From Diploscapter coronatus (lineage: Eukaryota > Nematoda > Chromadorea > Rhabditida > Rhabditidae): 64,000 nucleotides of DNA. Below the pieces are notes generated by a model. That model was not told the origin of the DNA, did not search any database, and worked only from the letters and a program-made list of their open reading frames with translations. Positions 14,318-25,011 of this stretch are shown here, piece by piece. The stretch lies in the NCBI GenBank assembly GCA_964036155.1, contig OZ038422.1:23521201-23585200 (forward strand), written 5' to 3'. The number at the start of each line of letters is the position of its first letter. Positions within the stretch are counted from its first letter, which is position 1. The position numbers and the translations under genes were made by a program.

Positions 14318-15044
14318 GCAACAGAAAAACACGAAATATCGTACTCGCTTTACTAAATCATCTCAAAAATTATTATTTTTTTTTTTAATTTTGAGTTCAC
14401 CCACCTTTTTTCCAATAACTGCATTATTTAGCAACAAGTGGATGAACTTTCCAAAAGGTTTTATCTTTATCTTTAGCATGAAAAAATATTTATCTCGAAA
14501 ATTTCCTAGAATCCTAATTTTATTCAGTTGCTATATTTCCTTACTTAACTAATTCCCCCACATGTACCGGTAAAATCAGCTTATCTATGCAAAAGTCAGT
14601 CTTCAAATATGCAATATGTTTCAGGCACTTGTGAAATCACTCATTTCGAAGTTTTTTTTGATAGATATTTCACAGGATCCTCAATTTACCATGTAAGTAT
14701 CAAAATCATTTATCTGACGGTGAATATTATCGATTTTCAAAGACGAAACTGTAATTTTTCCTAGCATTTTACGTGTCGTTTGAAGATTCCCTCATTTCCT
14801 TTAGCTCCACCCACTTTTCTTCGTGAACGTTGCGACATTTTCAAACGACTTGCATTTTCAATTTTCTTTTTCGTTTCAATCGCAGAATTTCTCAGGTGCG
14901 ATTTTTTAAATAAAAATTTCAGTTTATCTTCTTGAAAAAATCTAATTTGTTCAATATCAAGTGAATAACTTTGTGAAAACAACAATTTTTAGTTCGATAT
15001 TCGTGATTTTCGATGTCCTTTTGAAAATTTTTGAATCTTAGAAG
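14318..15044. other. Intergenic between IQGAP and RPAP1
   Basis: This is 727 bp between two same-strand genes. I see no conserved exon. An acceptor-like CTTAG lies two bases before the RPAP1 ATG. The spacing is larger than typical nematode operon spacing, but co-transcription cannot be excluded from sequence. Confidence 0.5.
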
Positions 15045-18000
15045 ATGGCCTCGTTCATGAACCGGCCAAAATCTGGAGAAACCGAGGACGATCTGCTCAA
15101 GCAGCAGGCAGATTTCAACGCCAGGCAGAATAAGGTGGTTTAAATTCTGTTTATTTTGACAAAAATGTTCCAAATTCGACAATTTTGGAACACGAAAATA
15201 TGAATCTGCCCTGCTCGATGGATGTGGGGATTTTTGAAGAAGTTTGGAATAAAGAATAGTTCTACAACACTCTGTCTTCTTTATTTATTTATTTATTTTT
15301 ATTCTTCAGCCTTCCGTAACGATCCACAAAGTCCAGAGAAAATCGGCTGAATTGACGGGAAAAGAACCGGACGAACCCGTCCAAGAAACATCCCAAAATG
15401 TTCAGGTAAGCTCTTTTTAATCGCTTTCTTTTCGGAACTTTGAAATTCAGGAGCAGAATCAGAAGCCGGTCAAAATTCTGGACCCGGAAAAAGTGCAGAA
15501 GGGCGCTCGATTCGCGTTGAATTTGGAAGATATTCAGGAGGAATTGGATACCGTCCGCATGTTCGCTGTTCAGGTAAATCTTTTGGTGGGAGCTTCATAA
15601 AAATCAAACTTTTCTAAGAATTAAGAAAGAAATATCTTCTCCCGAAAGACGTTCCAATAGTTTTCTCAAAATCAGTTTAATCTTGTCCAAATTAAAATTT
15701 TTTCTTTGAAAGATAAGGTCGTTTTTGGTTTTTATCCTGTTATGTTTCTGAAAATCGATATTTCAGGAGAAGAACACGGACTATTTGACGTCGGTGAAAA
15801 GCAGCGATTTACCCGATTCGTCTAGGAAACTCGAATTCTCTCGCTCTGATGGATTCCCAGGTTCATTTTTTATTTCTCTTGAAATTTACCGTTGTTGATT
15901 CAGAAGTCCTGGATCTTTCCCCTTATTTCGGCAAAAATCTGCCCGAAACGGAAAGACGCAAGGCGACGAAAGGAAAGAGCTTCTTCGCTGCTGAATTCGA
16001 TCGGTTGCGGGGAAAAATTGGTTCGTTTGTTTCATTTGAACTTTTAAAATTTATATATAAAGGAATTTCGATTACTGCATGAATTTTGTACAATTTATTT
16101 TGTAAATTTTTGTATGAAAATTATCATTCATTCGGAAATTATGGTGTTCTTTATTTGAAATATTTGAGCAAAATTCATCCCTTTTTAACTCTATGGAAAA
16201 TCACTGAAAACTTGTCAAATTTATTTACAATTTCTAGAGGAATCGCTGGTGTGTGATCGGGAAGATGACGGCAGTGAGATGGCATCGACTTCGACGAGTC
16301 GGCCGGACGATTTCCGAGTGGAAAATGACAAGTATCTGTCCAATCTGAGCAAGGAGAAAATCGAGGAAATGCAGCTGGAAATCAAGGAGCGACTCGGTCA
16401 GTTACTTTTATTCTTTATTTGCAAGATTTACTGACTTGCTCATAGACCTAAAGCGTGTGATCCTCGTCAATTTCATGCGATCTAACCCTTGTAATATTCC
16501 CTTAACATTTTTGGATGCGAAGCAATTCCCCGCAATGTTTAAAAGCCGCGCCAATTCCTCCCATTTGCTCTCTCAAGGAAGGATCTTTCCAAAAATGCTA
16601 GTGGAGGAAATTGTCTGACAACCTTTTTTTATATCTAGCCAAAAATTTTGAAAAATACGCTGACAGATAAAGTCATAAACAAAATGTGAGTTGTGTGTGC
16701 GACCTACCCTCCATAGTTATTTTCGTCCAACGAAAGTATTCCCTAAGTCTGCTAGCTCTTGAAAATTTGTGGATCTTGAAATTTAGATTCTTAAAATTCA
16801 GATAAGATATTTTCGAATACGATTTATTTTAGGAGAAACATTTCCCTAGAAAATACGACTTCGAAATACGAAAATTCTTTAGAGGGAAAACATAAATATG
16901 AAATAGTAATTTTCAGATCCGAAGACAATCCAATTCCTACTGGAGAAACGCAAGCGAACTGAGCAAAGCGGTCAGAGTACGGAGCCTGTGAAAAGTAATT
17001 TGTTTAGACTTTTATTGAAGAAAAACAGTTCTTTCAGTTTCCAAATTTAAACGACAGAAATTGGAGACACAAAATTTGGAGAAACAGGTCGAGGCAACGA
17101 AGAATGAGCCTCAGAAATTGGTTCAATTCAAAGGTAAATCTTCATATTTAAAAAAAATTTTTGTCTCATGTGTTTTTCACCAAAATCTGGCCCTGGCTCT
17201 CATTTTCTCGTTTCTCATTCGTCTCTTGAGATGAAATATAGCAAAAATTGTTGCAAAGAGAGTTGTCAAATTATTTTTCTAAACCTGATATATTACCATT
17301 ATGTTACAGTCGCTTTACTCTGTTCGACGTCTAAAGCTAGATGAGTTAAAGGGAGCGAAAGAATGTTTGAAAGAGTGTATGAGAAGCTAGAAAAATGAGA
17401 CCCAGGGCCAAATTTGGATGAAAAAACGGTATTTAATGGCTCTTCCTAAAAATACTATATCATTTTTTCTTTCTCAAAATTGAAAGGAAAAATTAGCAGT
17501 CAGGATGTTAAAAATTCTAATCTTTGTAAAGACTAGTGTATTTTTGAGAAGATGAAACCCCCAAAGAAGAACCGCCTTCGAACGAAGTCGTTGCTGAGAT
17601 GATCAAGCAGTTGGAAGTGCTCGACGAGTTCGGCGACCGGACAGATCTGGAGAAATACAACAGGCTCGCTACGGTAAGAATTTAGATATTTTAGAATTGA
17701 AGAATGATTTTTCGTAAAGGAGTTTTTTCACTTTCTCTACCAAAATTTTTTCTCGAATTTTCCATCAAGTCAAAAAGAATGCTTTGTCGTAAAATGATAA
17801 AAAGTAAATATTTTTCTAGAGGGTTTATTTAATCATTTCTGAAATTTCTAAAATCAAAACTTTCAATCCGATTTTCATTTGAATTTCCAGGACGCCTATC
17901 AAATGGACGTCGCATCCAAAGTGCTTCGCGGCATCGTTCCTCGTCAACTCCAAAATGCGGTCAAACTTTTCGACTCTTGCAAACTTCCACTTAATGGGTA

Positions 18001-20322
18001 ACATTATCTTCGTCTGAAAATTAAATTATTCATCTTTCAGGAAGCCCTCTTCCGATCCGATCATTGAAATGGCTCGATCCAAAATCGACGAGATCAAACT
18101 GCTCTATTTGGAGGATATGTAAGAATTGAAAAAGAAATAAAACTGAAAAATTTAAAAGGAGTAGGATAATTTTAAAGAAATCGAAAAATCTTGAGGATGA
18201 AATAAAATTTGTAAGAAATAAAATGGGAGAGCTTTGAAAGGGGTAAGCTCTTAAAATTTTAGTCAAATGGAAAACGGAAGCATCGTACAGACATTCGCGA
18301 AGGGATTCAATCCACTCGTTGATGGTGCCTGGACTTTAGTCCCGATCAGGAAAGTTGTCGATGCGATTGATGCAAGGCAGGGGTATGAAGAATCGATTTT
18401 TTTACTTTCTTTTCAAATTTTCAACTTGAAGTTCGGCATTCTTTGTAGGAAATTTTTCTACATAAATTTAGAAAAAAAGATGAAAAATATTGATATAGAC
18501 TGAAATTTATGATGAAATTTGTTTTCAAAGTGACTTTCCAGACAAGTGACCCCGGATGATGTAGAGATCGTGCGACTTGCCCTGTTGTTCACCTATCTGC
18601 TGTTCGATGAAAGGAAGACGGCGTTCTACGCGTTCGCTGACCCACCAGAGATCTACGTCCGACTCGCTGAAGTCTTCGTTATCGGTGAGTTTTCATTGAT
18701 TTGAAAATGCATTATTATTCTAGAAATATCTCATAAATTTGATGAAGATCATATTTCATTTGTAGAAAATCTGAAAGAATAAAACTTGCAACAGTAAAAT
18801 GCTATTTTAGGCTCGGAAATTCTTGAGGATGATGTCATCATTCATTGCGTCCATAAACTGACGATTCTCTATTTGCAAAAGGTTAGAGAGATCGATTTTT
18901 CTGTATAAATGAAAAACAAATTTCAGGCAGCTATCGAGGGTCGTCTTGCGCTGCGAATGACCACGAAAATCGCCGGTTTGGATGCGTTCATGCCTTTGTA
19001 AGTGATTTTCGTAAGATAAAATTTTTCAATGAAAAAATGGAGCAGACCATTTCAAAAGTTATCATTTTTAGACCTCGAAAGTTAACTTAATTTCTTTTGA
19101 AATCTTGAATTGGCGATAAAAAGGCCCCTAGAAAAAGACACCAGGACACCGGGACACCAGTTAGAAAAAGACATCACTTTTTTCTTTTCATCTCTTGCTT
19201 TCTCATACTATTTCTTAGAAAGGGTGGTGTCTTTTTCTAACTGGTGTCCCGGTGTCCTAGTGTCTTTTTCTATGAGCCGATAAAAGTTACTTTCAGTTAC
19301 GAGGACCTGCTGAAGAAATACGAAGAGTACTCCTTCGGCAATGTGCTTTTCGCGAAAATTCTCCTCATCGGTGCCTACCTCAATTCGGCTACTTCTGATG
19401 GGTGGGGATCATTTTTTATCATAAACAATTGAAGAAGTTTGAAATAATCCACTACTTTAACATATCCTGAAAAATGATATTTACGAAGAAAGACTCCCTT
19501 TTCAGTCTGGAAATGAAACTTGCGATTTGGTCGCCGAGACGTAACGTCGCCCGCCAGCTGACTGCCACCACAGATCAGGCGGTCAGTTTTTCCTTCTTTC
19601 TTCTTTACCCTACACCTTTTCTATGATAAGAGTAGGGAAGATAAGACAAGGCTTATCGCTTTTCGGATGTGTGTATTTTTATTCCAAACACGAGCTTCTT
19701 TTTCTTCTTACTAATTTCTTCCCTAAAATCGAGAACATAAAAGACTTTCAGTGAAATTCTTGAATTATTTTCAGTCAGATCTTCTGCAAGAAATCTGCAA
19801 ACAGTCGTGCGATCGCGTCAAATCCTTGGAAGAGCAATATTACGTGCAGTACTTCCAGCTGCTGTCTTTCTACGCCATCGCCCTCAAGGATGAAAAGGTG
19901 ACGATTTTTGACAGTTAGTCCAACAAAAATTATGGTCTGAAAAAATAATTTCTTTCTGAACATTGTTATTACTTTCTGTGACTGAAATTTAGTCCAGTGC
20001 CACCCTCGACTTTTTCATAAAGATTTTCAATTCACCAAACTTTTCTTCCGACTCAAAAACTTTTTTAAAAAATTATAAATTTAGGTGACGAAATCTCGCA
20101 ACGAGTTGATGTTTGACTTGGCGAGTACAGAGCTGAATGCATTCATCGACAGACACAAAACGGTAAATTGCTTTGTTTCAATAAATTAGCATCAATAATT
20201 TATGAAGTAGCAATTTTATAAAATTTTAGGGACAACAACATGAAGAAAACACTGAAAAATTCAACCTAATGAGACAAATCGTCAAGCTTACGGAAGATAT
20301 CTTGAAGAAGATCAACACTTAA
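15045..20322 (+). CDS. RPAP1: RNA polymerase II-associated protein 1
   Basis: RPAP1 (yeast Rba50) is a mainly cytoplasmic factor needed to assemble and import RNA polymerase II, acting with the RPB3/RPB11 subcomplex. Twenty exons sum to 2043 nt (680 aa) and close in frame. The start MASFMNRPKSGETEDDLL matches the family N-terminus (RPKPGES-EVDLL in animals). The RPAP1_N signature follows (NLSKEKIEEMQLEIKERLDPK...FLLEKRKR, exons 16238-16396 and 16917-16994). The C-terminal part is helical and repeat-like (17549-20322). Vertebrate RPAP1 is about 1390 aa, so this protein is roughly half as long, mostly by a shorter C-terminus. Exons: 15045-15134, 15310-15405, 15451-15573, 15767-15860, 15904-16020, 16238-16396, 16917-16994, 17038-17133, 17549-17673, 17891-17997, 18041-18118, 18263-18382, 18542-18684, 18811-18881, 18927-18997, 19297-19401, 19506-19581, 19775-19897, 20085-20162, 20230-20322. 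Confidence 0.88.
17172..17427. repeat. 256-bp fold-back element in an RPAP1 intron
   Basis: The intron between exons ending 17133 and starting 17549 contains two long inverted arms. The left arm from 17172 reads GTTTTTCACC, then TGGCCCTGG and TCTCATTTT, then CTC-TTTCTCAT. The same order appears on the minus strand from 17427 (GTTTTTTCATCC, TGGCCCTGGGTCTCATTTT, CTTCTCAT). Arms are about 65-70 bp with scattered mismatches around a central part of about 110 bp. It has no coding capacity and looks like a MITE or other non-autonomous element. Confidence 0.7.
19123..19278. mobile_element. 156-bp MITE-like element with 55-bp terminal inverted repeats
   Basis: Left arm 19123-19177 and right arm 19224-19278 are inverted copies matching at about 51 of 55 positions, starting GGC on both ends. 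Each arm is itself repetitive: TAGAAAAAGACA at both ends of a block of GACACC units (GGACACCGGGACACCAG). The 46-bp centre is pyrimidine-rich. Immediately outside are GATAAAAA (19115-19122) and GATAAAAG (19279-19286), a probable 8-bp target-site duplication with one mismatch. An 8-bp duplication is what hAT-type and P-type transposases make. It sits in the RPAP1 intron whose acceptor is at 19296, only 18 bp from the element. Confidence 0.82.
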
Positions 20323-20363
20323 GATCGATAGAATTGTTGCTAAATTTCTACAAGTTGAATAGA

Positions 20364-20369
20364 AATAAA
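20364..20369 (+). terminator. Polyadenylation signal AATAAA of RPAP1
   Basis: A canonical AATAAA lies 42 nt after the RPAP1 stop codon, followed by a T-rich run. Confidence 0.7.
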
Positions 20370-20490
20370 ACGGGTTTTTTTTCTAACATTACTCTAAATA
20401 TTCTTGAAAGATGGGTAAGATTCAAAGAGCTGACCGGTCATTAGAAATCCTAAGAAAATTCAGTTAAATTTAAAAGAAGACAGAAAAATA

Positions 20491-21039
20491 TTATTTAGTG
20501 TCAAGACTTGCTCCTGCTATGTAAGGTTCATCAGTCTTCATGCAACTATATGCATAAGGCAGATCGTTAGCAGTTAACGGCGCGTTTACAGCACATTCTG
20601 GCCCGCCTGGTCCGTCAATTAGAACAAATTCATCGAATGACGGCGACGACGCGTTTGGACATGTTAACTGAACATTGCAAAATGTGGCCGTCGATTCGTT
20701 GTCCGCAAGGATTACTCCCTGAAGATTGTAATCGTTTGGATTGATGCCACCGCAAACTGCAGCATCCAATTTCGTCCAATCAATCCAGTCCAGCGAAAAT
20801 GGCTCACACATCGAACATATTGCTAAAAATATGCATGCGTTGGAATCTATTGCTTCGGTCAAACTAAGTAAAAGCGCGTGTGCTGAAAAATAGCGAGAAA
20901 AGGCGAGACACAGGAAATTGCGTACCACTCTTTCCATTGTCTCCCGCTGACTCCTTCTCTGGCACTCTGCCTTCTTTTTTGTGCATAGTCGTGACGCGCA
21001 ATATATGCTCATTTCCCGCAAGGCGCTCTTAAGAGGCAT
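20491..21039 (-). CDS. Hypothetical cysteine-containing protein, possibly secreted
   Basis: This is an uninterrupted 182-codon minus-strand frame, tail-to-tail with RPAP1 (168 bp between stops). I do not recognise the family. The C-terminal part has six spaced cysteines (CEPF, VCGG, FCNV, TCPN, PECA, SCMK) in a composition rich in Asp, Asn and Pro, typical of an extracellular domain. A hydrophobic stretch (ACIFLAIC) precedes it. The N-terminal 50 residues are basic and less protein-like, and acceptor-like TTTTTCAG and TTTTTAG sequences occur inside the frame (minus strand, about 20885 and 20825), so the true start or first exon may differ. It could be a nematode secreted protein of a taxon-restricted family, or a chance frame. 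Confidence 0.45.
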   Translation of the reverse strand: MPLKSALREMSIYCASRLCTKKKAECQRRSQRETMERVVRNFLCLAFSRYFSAHALLLSLTEAIDSNACIFLAICSMCEPFSLDWIDWTKLDAAVCGGINPNDYNLQGVILADNESTATFCNVQLTCPNASSPSFDEFVLIDGPGGPECAVNAPLTANDLPYAYSCMKTDEPYIAGASLDTK

Positions 21040-21053
21040 TCAATGAAAAATTG

Positions 21054-21138
21054 AACTTTAACTCAACTTGAACTGAAGAATTTTCGCGATCGAACCTGAA
21101 CTGAACTTCCAGGTAGTTCGGAATTCAGTTCAGTTCGT
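21054..21138. repeat. AACTGAACT-rich palindromic patch
   Basis: About 85 bp contain repeated (T)GAACT and AACTT words. The part around 21097-21138 is an imperfect hairpin: TGAACTGAACTTCC, seven bases, then GGAATTCAGTTCAGTTCG. It lies just upstream of the minus-strand small ORF. Confidence 0.5.
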
Positions 21139-21251
21139 ACAACCCCGATTAAAAGGAATATTTATTTCAGTTGCAATTTTCCCTCGTCACTTTTGGATGT
21201 CTTCGAGAGTTGTCTGTATCATGTGCATTGAAATTAATCATTGCTTCACAT

Positions 21252-21257
21252 TTTATT
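21252..21257 (-). terminator. Polyadenylation signal of the kelch gene
   Basis: On the minus strand AATAAA lies 42 nt beyond the kelch gene stop codon. Confidence 0.5.
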
Positions 21258-21299
21258 GATTATAAATAAAATTCTATATGAAATCTGAGATTGTTATAA

Positions 21300-23060
21300 T
21301 CAAGCGTTATTTAATTTTAATTCCCCGACTTCCCGCCATTTATTCGTTTGCGGGTCGTATTCCTCGGTTGAATTTAAAAAATCTTTATAACTTTTTTGAT
21401 ATCTAAATTAACAAATATTTCATATAAAGATATGCAAAATCTCAGCCTCACCCTCCGTGAGTTGAGTATATTATTTCTGGCTCTCCTCCGATTGCATACA
21501 ATTTCTCATTAGCGATAATAAGCGAATGACCGTATCTTTTATAATTCATATCAGCGATTCGAGAAATTCGACTGCCAACTGAAGCTGAGGGGTCGAAACA
21601 CAAACAGGATTTGAATATTTCATTACTAAATATATAATGATACATTATTTATCATACAAAATTAACGACCTCGATCCCCCAGTTATGTAAATTTTTCCAT
21701 TTAGCGATGCGATTCCGAAAGAACTTCGTCTTTCTGGAAGCTCTCCAATTTCAATCCATTCCCGTTTATCGCCTGATAGTCGATATATCTTATTACTAGT
21801 ATATCTATCAAAAACTGAATATCCATAATTACAACAATGAATATGCTATAATGTGACCGTATAAATTTTCATCACATGCTATTGTTTGAGCCTCTACAAT
21901 TGGAAGAGGAAAAGCAGGTCCCGTTTGCCATTGCCCATCTATTAAAACCTGAATAAATTATTTCATGGACCTTCATTCGATCTTCTTACATCAACTCGAT
22001 TCGTATCTTCCCTTGTTTCAGAATCCACTCCACCCAAATAATACAACTTGTCTTTGAAATAAGCCACAGATGCACCATTACGCCATTCAGGAGGATCTGG
22101 ACCTGCAGAGAATGCAATAAAACTAAACCAATCTATTGGCTATTTCTAAAGTAACCTCTAGTGATTTTTTGAGTATTCAGGTCAAATATTTCAAACGATT
22201 TGCCATAAGAACTAATTGTAAAAATCTAAATTATAAAAATTGGCAATGCCAAATAAAATAATCAACCTTATCTTTTGTAGTTGCTACTTCATATGTTAAC
22301 AAATAGTTAGTAAATTTCGTAATCTGCTTAACAGAATTAGTATGCGAATCAAACAGACAAATTCTTCCTTCCCAACTTCCGCCGTTTCCATAACCCACTA
22401 AATACTAAAATTAGTTTTCGCTCATACAAGAAATATTTTCCTACGATAGAACAAAGTTTTCCTCTCGAGCGCCATCGGCAGGTGTTTAATTATTTCCATC
22501 GTTCGATTGTTAGTCCAAGCCAATTGTTCCAGCTCCTTGGATTCGACGTATTGGCAGATCAACAATACAATTATGATTGGTAGATTGGCTAGCATCTTTG
22601 TTAAGAGACCTAAACAATCAGCATAGTATCATTTCAAAGTGGAAATAGTAAGAAGGAGAAGAAGCAAAAGGCAAGGTAATGTTTTTTATTTGCAACATTT
22701 TATAACTTTCTTTTATGTTGAGAGGATCTTCAAATTCATTCCAAAAGAGAAGTTCATCGATGATTTTTAGTGTTTCCGATACACTTGAATCGATTTCAAA
22801 TTAAAATACTATATTTCTGGAAATAAATATTTTCAAACTCAGAAAATGCTACAAAAGAGATCCAACTAACCATCGATATTTCTAATGAAATCTTTTTTAA
22901 AAGATACTTTGCAAGTGTAATTGCCTGTATTTTTTTAATACTCAGAAATAAGTCAACTATTCGAAAAACTACTGTATAATTGAACAACTAGAATAAAATT
23001 ATAATTGTAATATTGATACTTACAATTTCCCAATATATCATAAACGATTACCGGTTTGTT
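21300..23060 (-). CDS. Kelch-repeat protein with BTB/BACK-like N-terminal remnants; N-terminus unresolved
   Basis: Eight exons join cleanly in phase: 22609-22445, 22397-22267, 22225-22156, 22102-21990, 21948-21858, 21814-21670, 21625-21452, 21402-21300. They encode about 330 residues with roughly six kelch blades, e.g. [55 protein letters not shown] and [12 protein letters not shown]. Introns are only 41-53 nt. The preceding [16 protein letters not shown] resembles the end of a BACK domain. Further upstream, an exon beginning 22987 ([20 protein letters not shown]) and one ending 23024 resemble the second half of a BTB domain, and an exon ending 22707 ([15 protein letters not shown]) continues BACK. 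I cannot connect 22987 to 22707 in frame: stops in all frames near 22800. No BTB start was found. Such proteins are usually CUL3 ubiquitin-ligase adaptors. Either an exon is missed or the gene is decaying. Confidence 0.6.
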
Positions 23061-24133
23061 GGTGAGTAAGAAAAAGATAAGCGATCAACCTGGTTTAGGA
23101 CTAAAAATAAAACGTCACGAAATTGCCTGTATTGACAGACAAATGACTACTGATAATGACAAAAATTAAAATGAAATATATCTCGCGGACCTTCGCTTTT
23201 TCCATTTCGTAGAAAAGGATTTTCTATGTTAGCAGATTCACACGATTCCCTCCTTTAACGAAGAAAAGACACGCCCCTTTTATCGTCATAGGTGTTCAAA
23301 AATAAAGTTATCCGTGGCGAGTTTGCTCTAGAAAAAGCGAAATAGTATGTGATGTGGCGTTTTTATTTCTCTGCAGCACTTTTTATCCACCTCTTGCTCA
23401 TAGGCGTACTAGCCCATCGCGCATATCTAGCCGGAAAAGGGAGGTCAGAGGAAAAGAAAAGGAAATTGATCTAAAAAAACGCCTACGATATAGGTGTTGT
23501 CTCCCGCTCACTGATTTTTGCAATTTGCCCGCGCAAAGGAGGCGCTCGTTAATGAAGAGAATCGAATGATCGAGTGGAGTCTATAAAAGGGTTATTTTTG
23601 TTTCGACAAATATTGACCCCTCGTCGTGTGTTTGATCTTCGAGTGAGCTGATAAGCAAAGAAATTGAGATGATGTACTTCTGGACTGGTACCCAAGTCCC
23701 GGTCTCGTCTCGACCTCATCAAATTTCACAGTTCGAGTCAACTAATAGACCTGAAGTCGAGACAGGGACTTTGGTATCAGCCCTGTGTCCACGAACACTT
23801 CGGGCTAAATGGCGACTGACCTGAGACGATCCGGAAGTGACGATGATTGATAAACTCCTTCAATAATAATGCAAATTTGAAAAATTGATCATTTCTGGGG
23901 ATTCATGCAGCTTTGAAATCAAGCTCTTCATGAGCATAAAAATCGAAGCTTTATCAAAAATCGTGAATTTATTTTGAGAACTGCAAAAAGAAAACAGGAA
24001 CGATAAATAAAGTACAAAATACCCGGAATCAGAGTGGATTTTCAAGCAGGATTCCCAAATTGAGTGTCAGATTCAGGAGTTGAAAGTTGGAGATTCTGCC
24101 TACGAAACAAAAACGATCGATGGAATTTCGAAT
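23061..24133. other. Non-coding stretch between the kelch gene and RPB11
   Basis: I see no conserved exon. A TATA-like CTATAAAAGG occurs at about 23581-23590 on the plus strand, about 95 bp before the hairpin at 23685. The part around 23340-23560 is more GC-rich than its surroundings. A minus-strand AATAAA at 23968-23973 could serve RPB11. Confidence 0.5.
23685..23780. repeat. Hairpin with 24-bp stem in intergenic DNA
   Basis: CTGGTACCCAAGTCCCGG (from 23685) pairs with the inverted CCAGGGACTTTGGTATCAG type arm ending at 23780. The stem is about 24 bp with two mismatches and one G-U pair, and the loop is about 45 nt. The size is in the range of a miRNA precursor, but it could equally be a relic inverted repeat. 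A TATA-like sequence lies about 95 bp upstream on the plus strand. Confidence 0.5.
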
Positions 24134-25011
24134 TCAATATCCTCCCCCTCGGCCTTGCTCGGCATGTTTCTCACCGGCAGCGTCCTGAAAAAGGTAGGAT
24201 ACAAATTATTTTTCTATTGTACCAAAAATGAAAAAAAAAACTTTCATTGAAGAACATGATTTTTGGGTTTTATTATACACGAGCAAGAAAATGTTTGATT
24301 TTTCATGGAAAGAAGAAATTTCCGAGAAAGAATATTTTACGAACCCTGAATCGTTCCTCGAAAAGAGCCAACTCGGAGATGAGGTCGGTGATTGCGTTGT
24401 TCAGCACTTCCACGGGCGTCGACGAATGGTCCGGCTGGGAAATTTGCCAATTGGAATATATTTAGAAAACTATATCTTTTCGACTTATTTCTCAAATGAG
24501 ATTGAATTCAGAGTTTTTTTTTTAAAAGAATGCTTATCTTTAGTTGAATATTCTTTTACAAAATTCAACTTTTTTGTTGAAATATTTTTAAAAATCCAAC
24601 CTTGACTTGAACTCGGAGAAGGATTTTGTGCTCGAGCGGATGAGGATTCTTGTAGCCCGCGAATACCACATTCGGGTCCTTTAGCAGCTGGCTAAAATTT
24701 TGAAATTTATCATGAAAAAGAAATTTGAAAAAAGGCAATGGCCGAAAGACAATTTTCTTCATGAATGTCTCCAATTTTTATACTTTTTCTAAGGCCTACT
24801 TTTTGAGCATATTTCCGAGCGTGTGGTCTTCCTTGTTGATCGTGAAAACGAAAGCATTCGAAACCTGGAAAATCGACATTTCATTTGTTCAAAAAATCAG
24901 AAAAGTCGAAGAGAACAACTTTTATTTTTGTACCTGCGTGTCCGGCTGGTAAGTGATCTTCTTCTCGCCGTCGAATATGAGGAACGACTCGAATGCCGGC
25001 GGGGCGTTCAT
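24134..25011 (-). CDS. rpb-11: DNA-directed RNA polymerase II subunit RPB11 (POLR2J)
   Basis: RPB11 forms the alpha-like heterodimer with RPB3 that nucleates Pol II assembly in the nucleus. Five exons (25011-24934, 24864-24800, 24691-24607, 24434-24345, 24184-24134) give 122 aa, in line with metazoan RPB11. Hallmarks: the start [19 protein letters not shown]; the family core [28 protein letters not shown]; and [17 protein letters not shown]. The short last exon gives a Gly-rich tail ending GGGY. The second and third exons join through a phase-2 codon (Asn). The gene is head-to-head with COG6, and its neighbour beyond the kelch island is RPAP1, a factor for assembling this subunit. The identification is certain; only the exact last splice (alternative frame one base off) is a choice. 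Confidence 0.96.

Noticed and set aside
24228..24605. 125-codon plus-strand frame
   Set aside because: Antisense to RPB11 exon 24434-24345 and introns; no coding-like composition.
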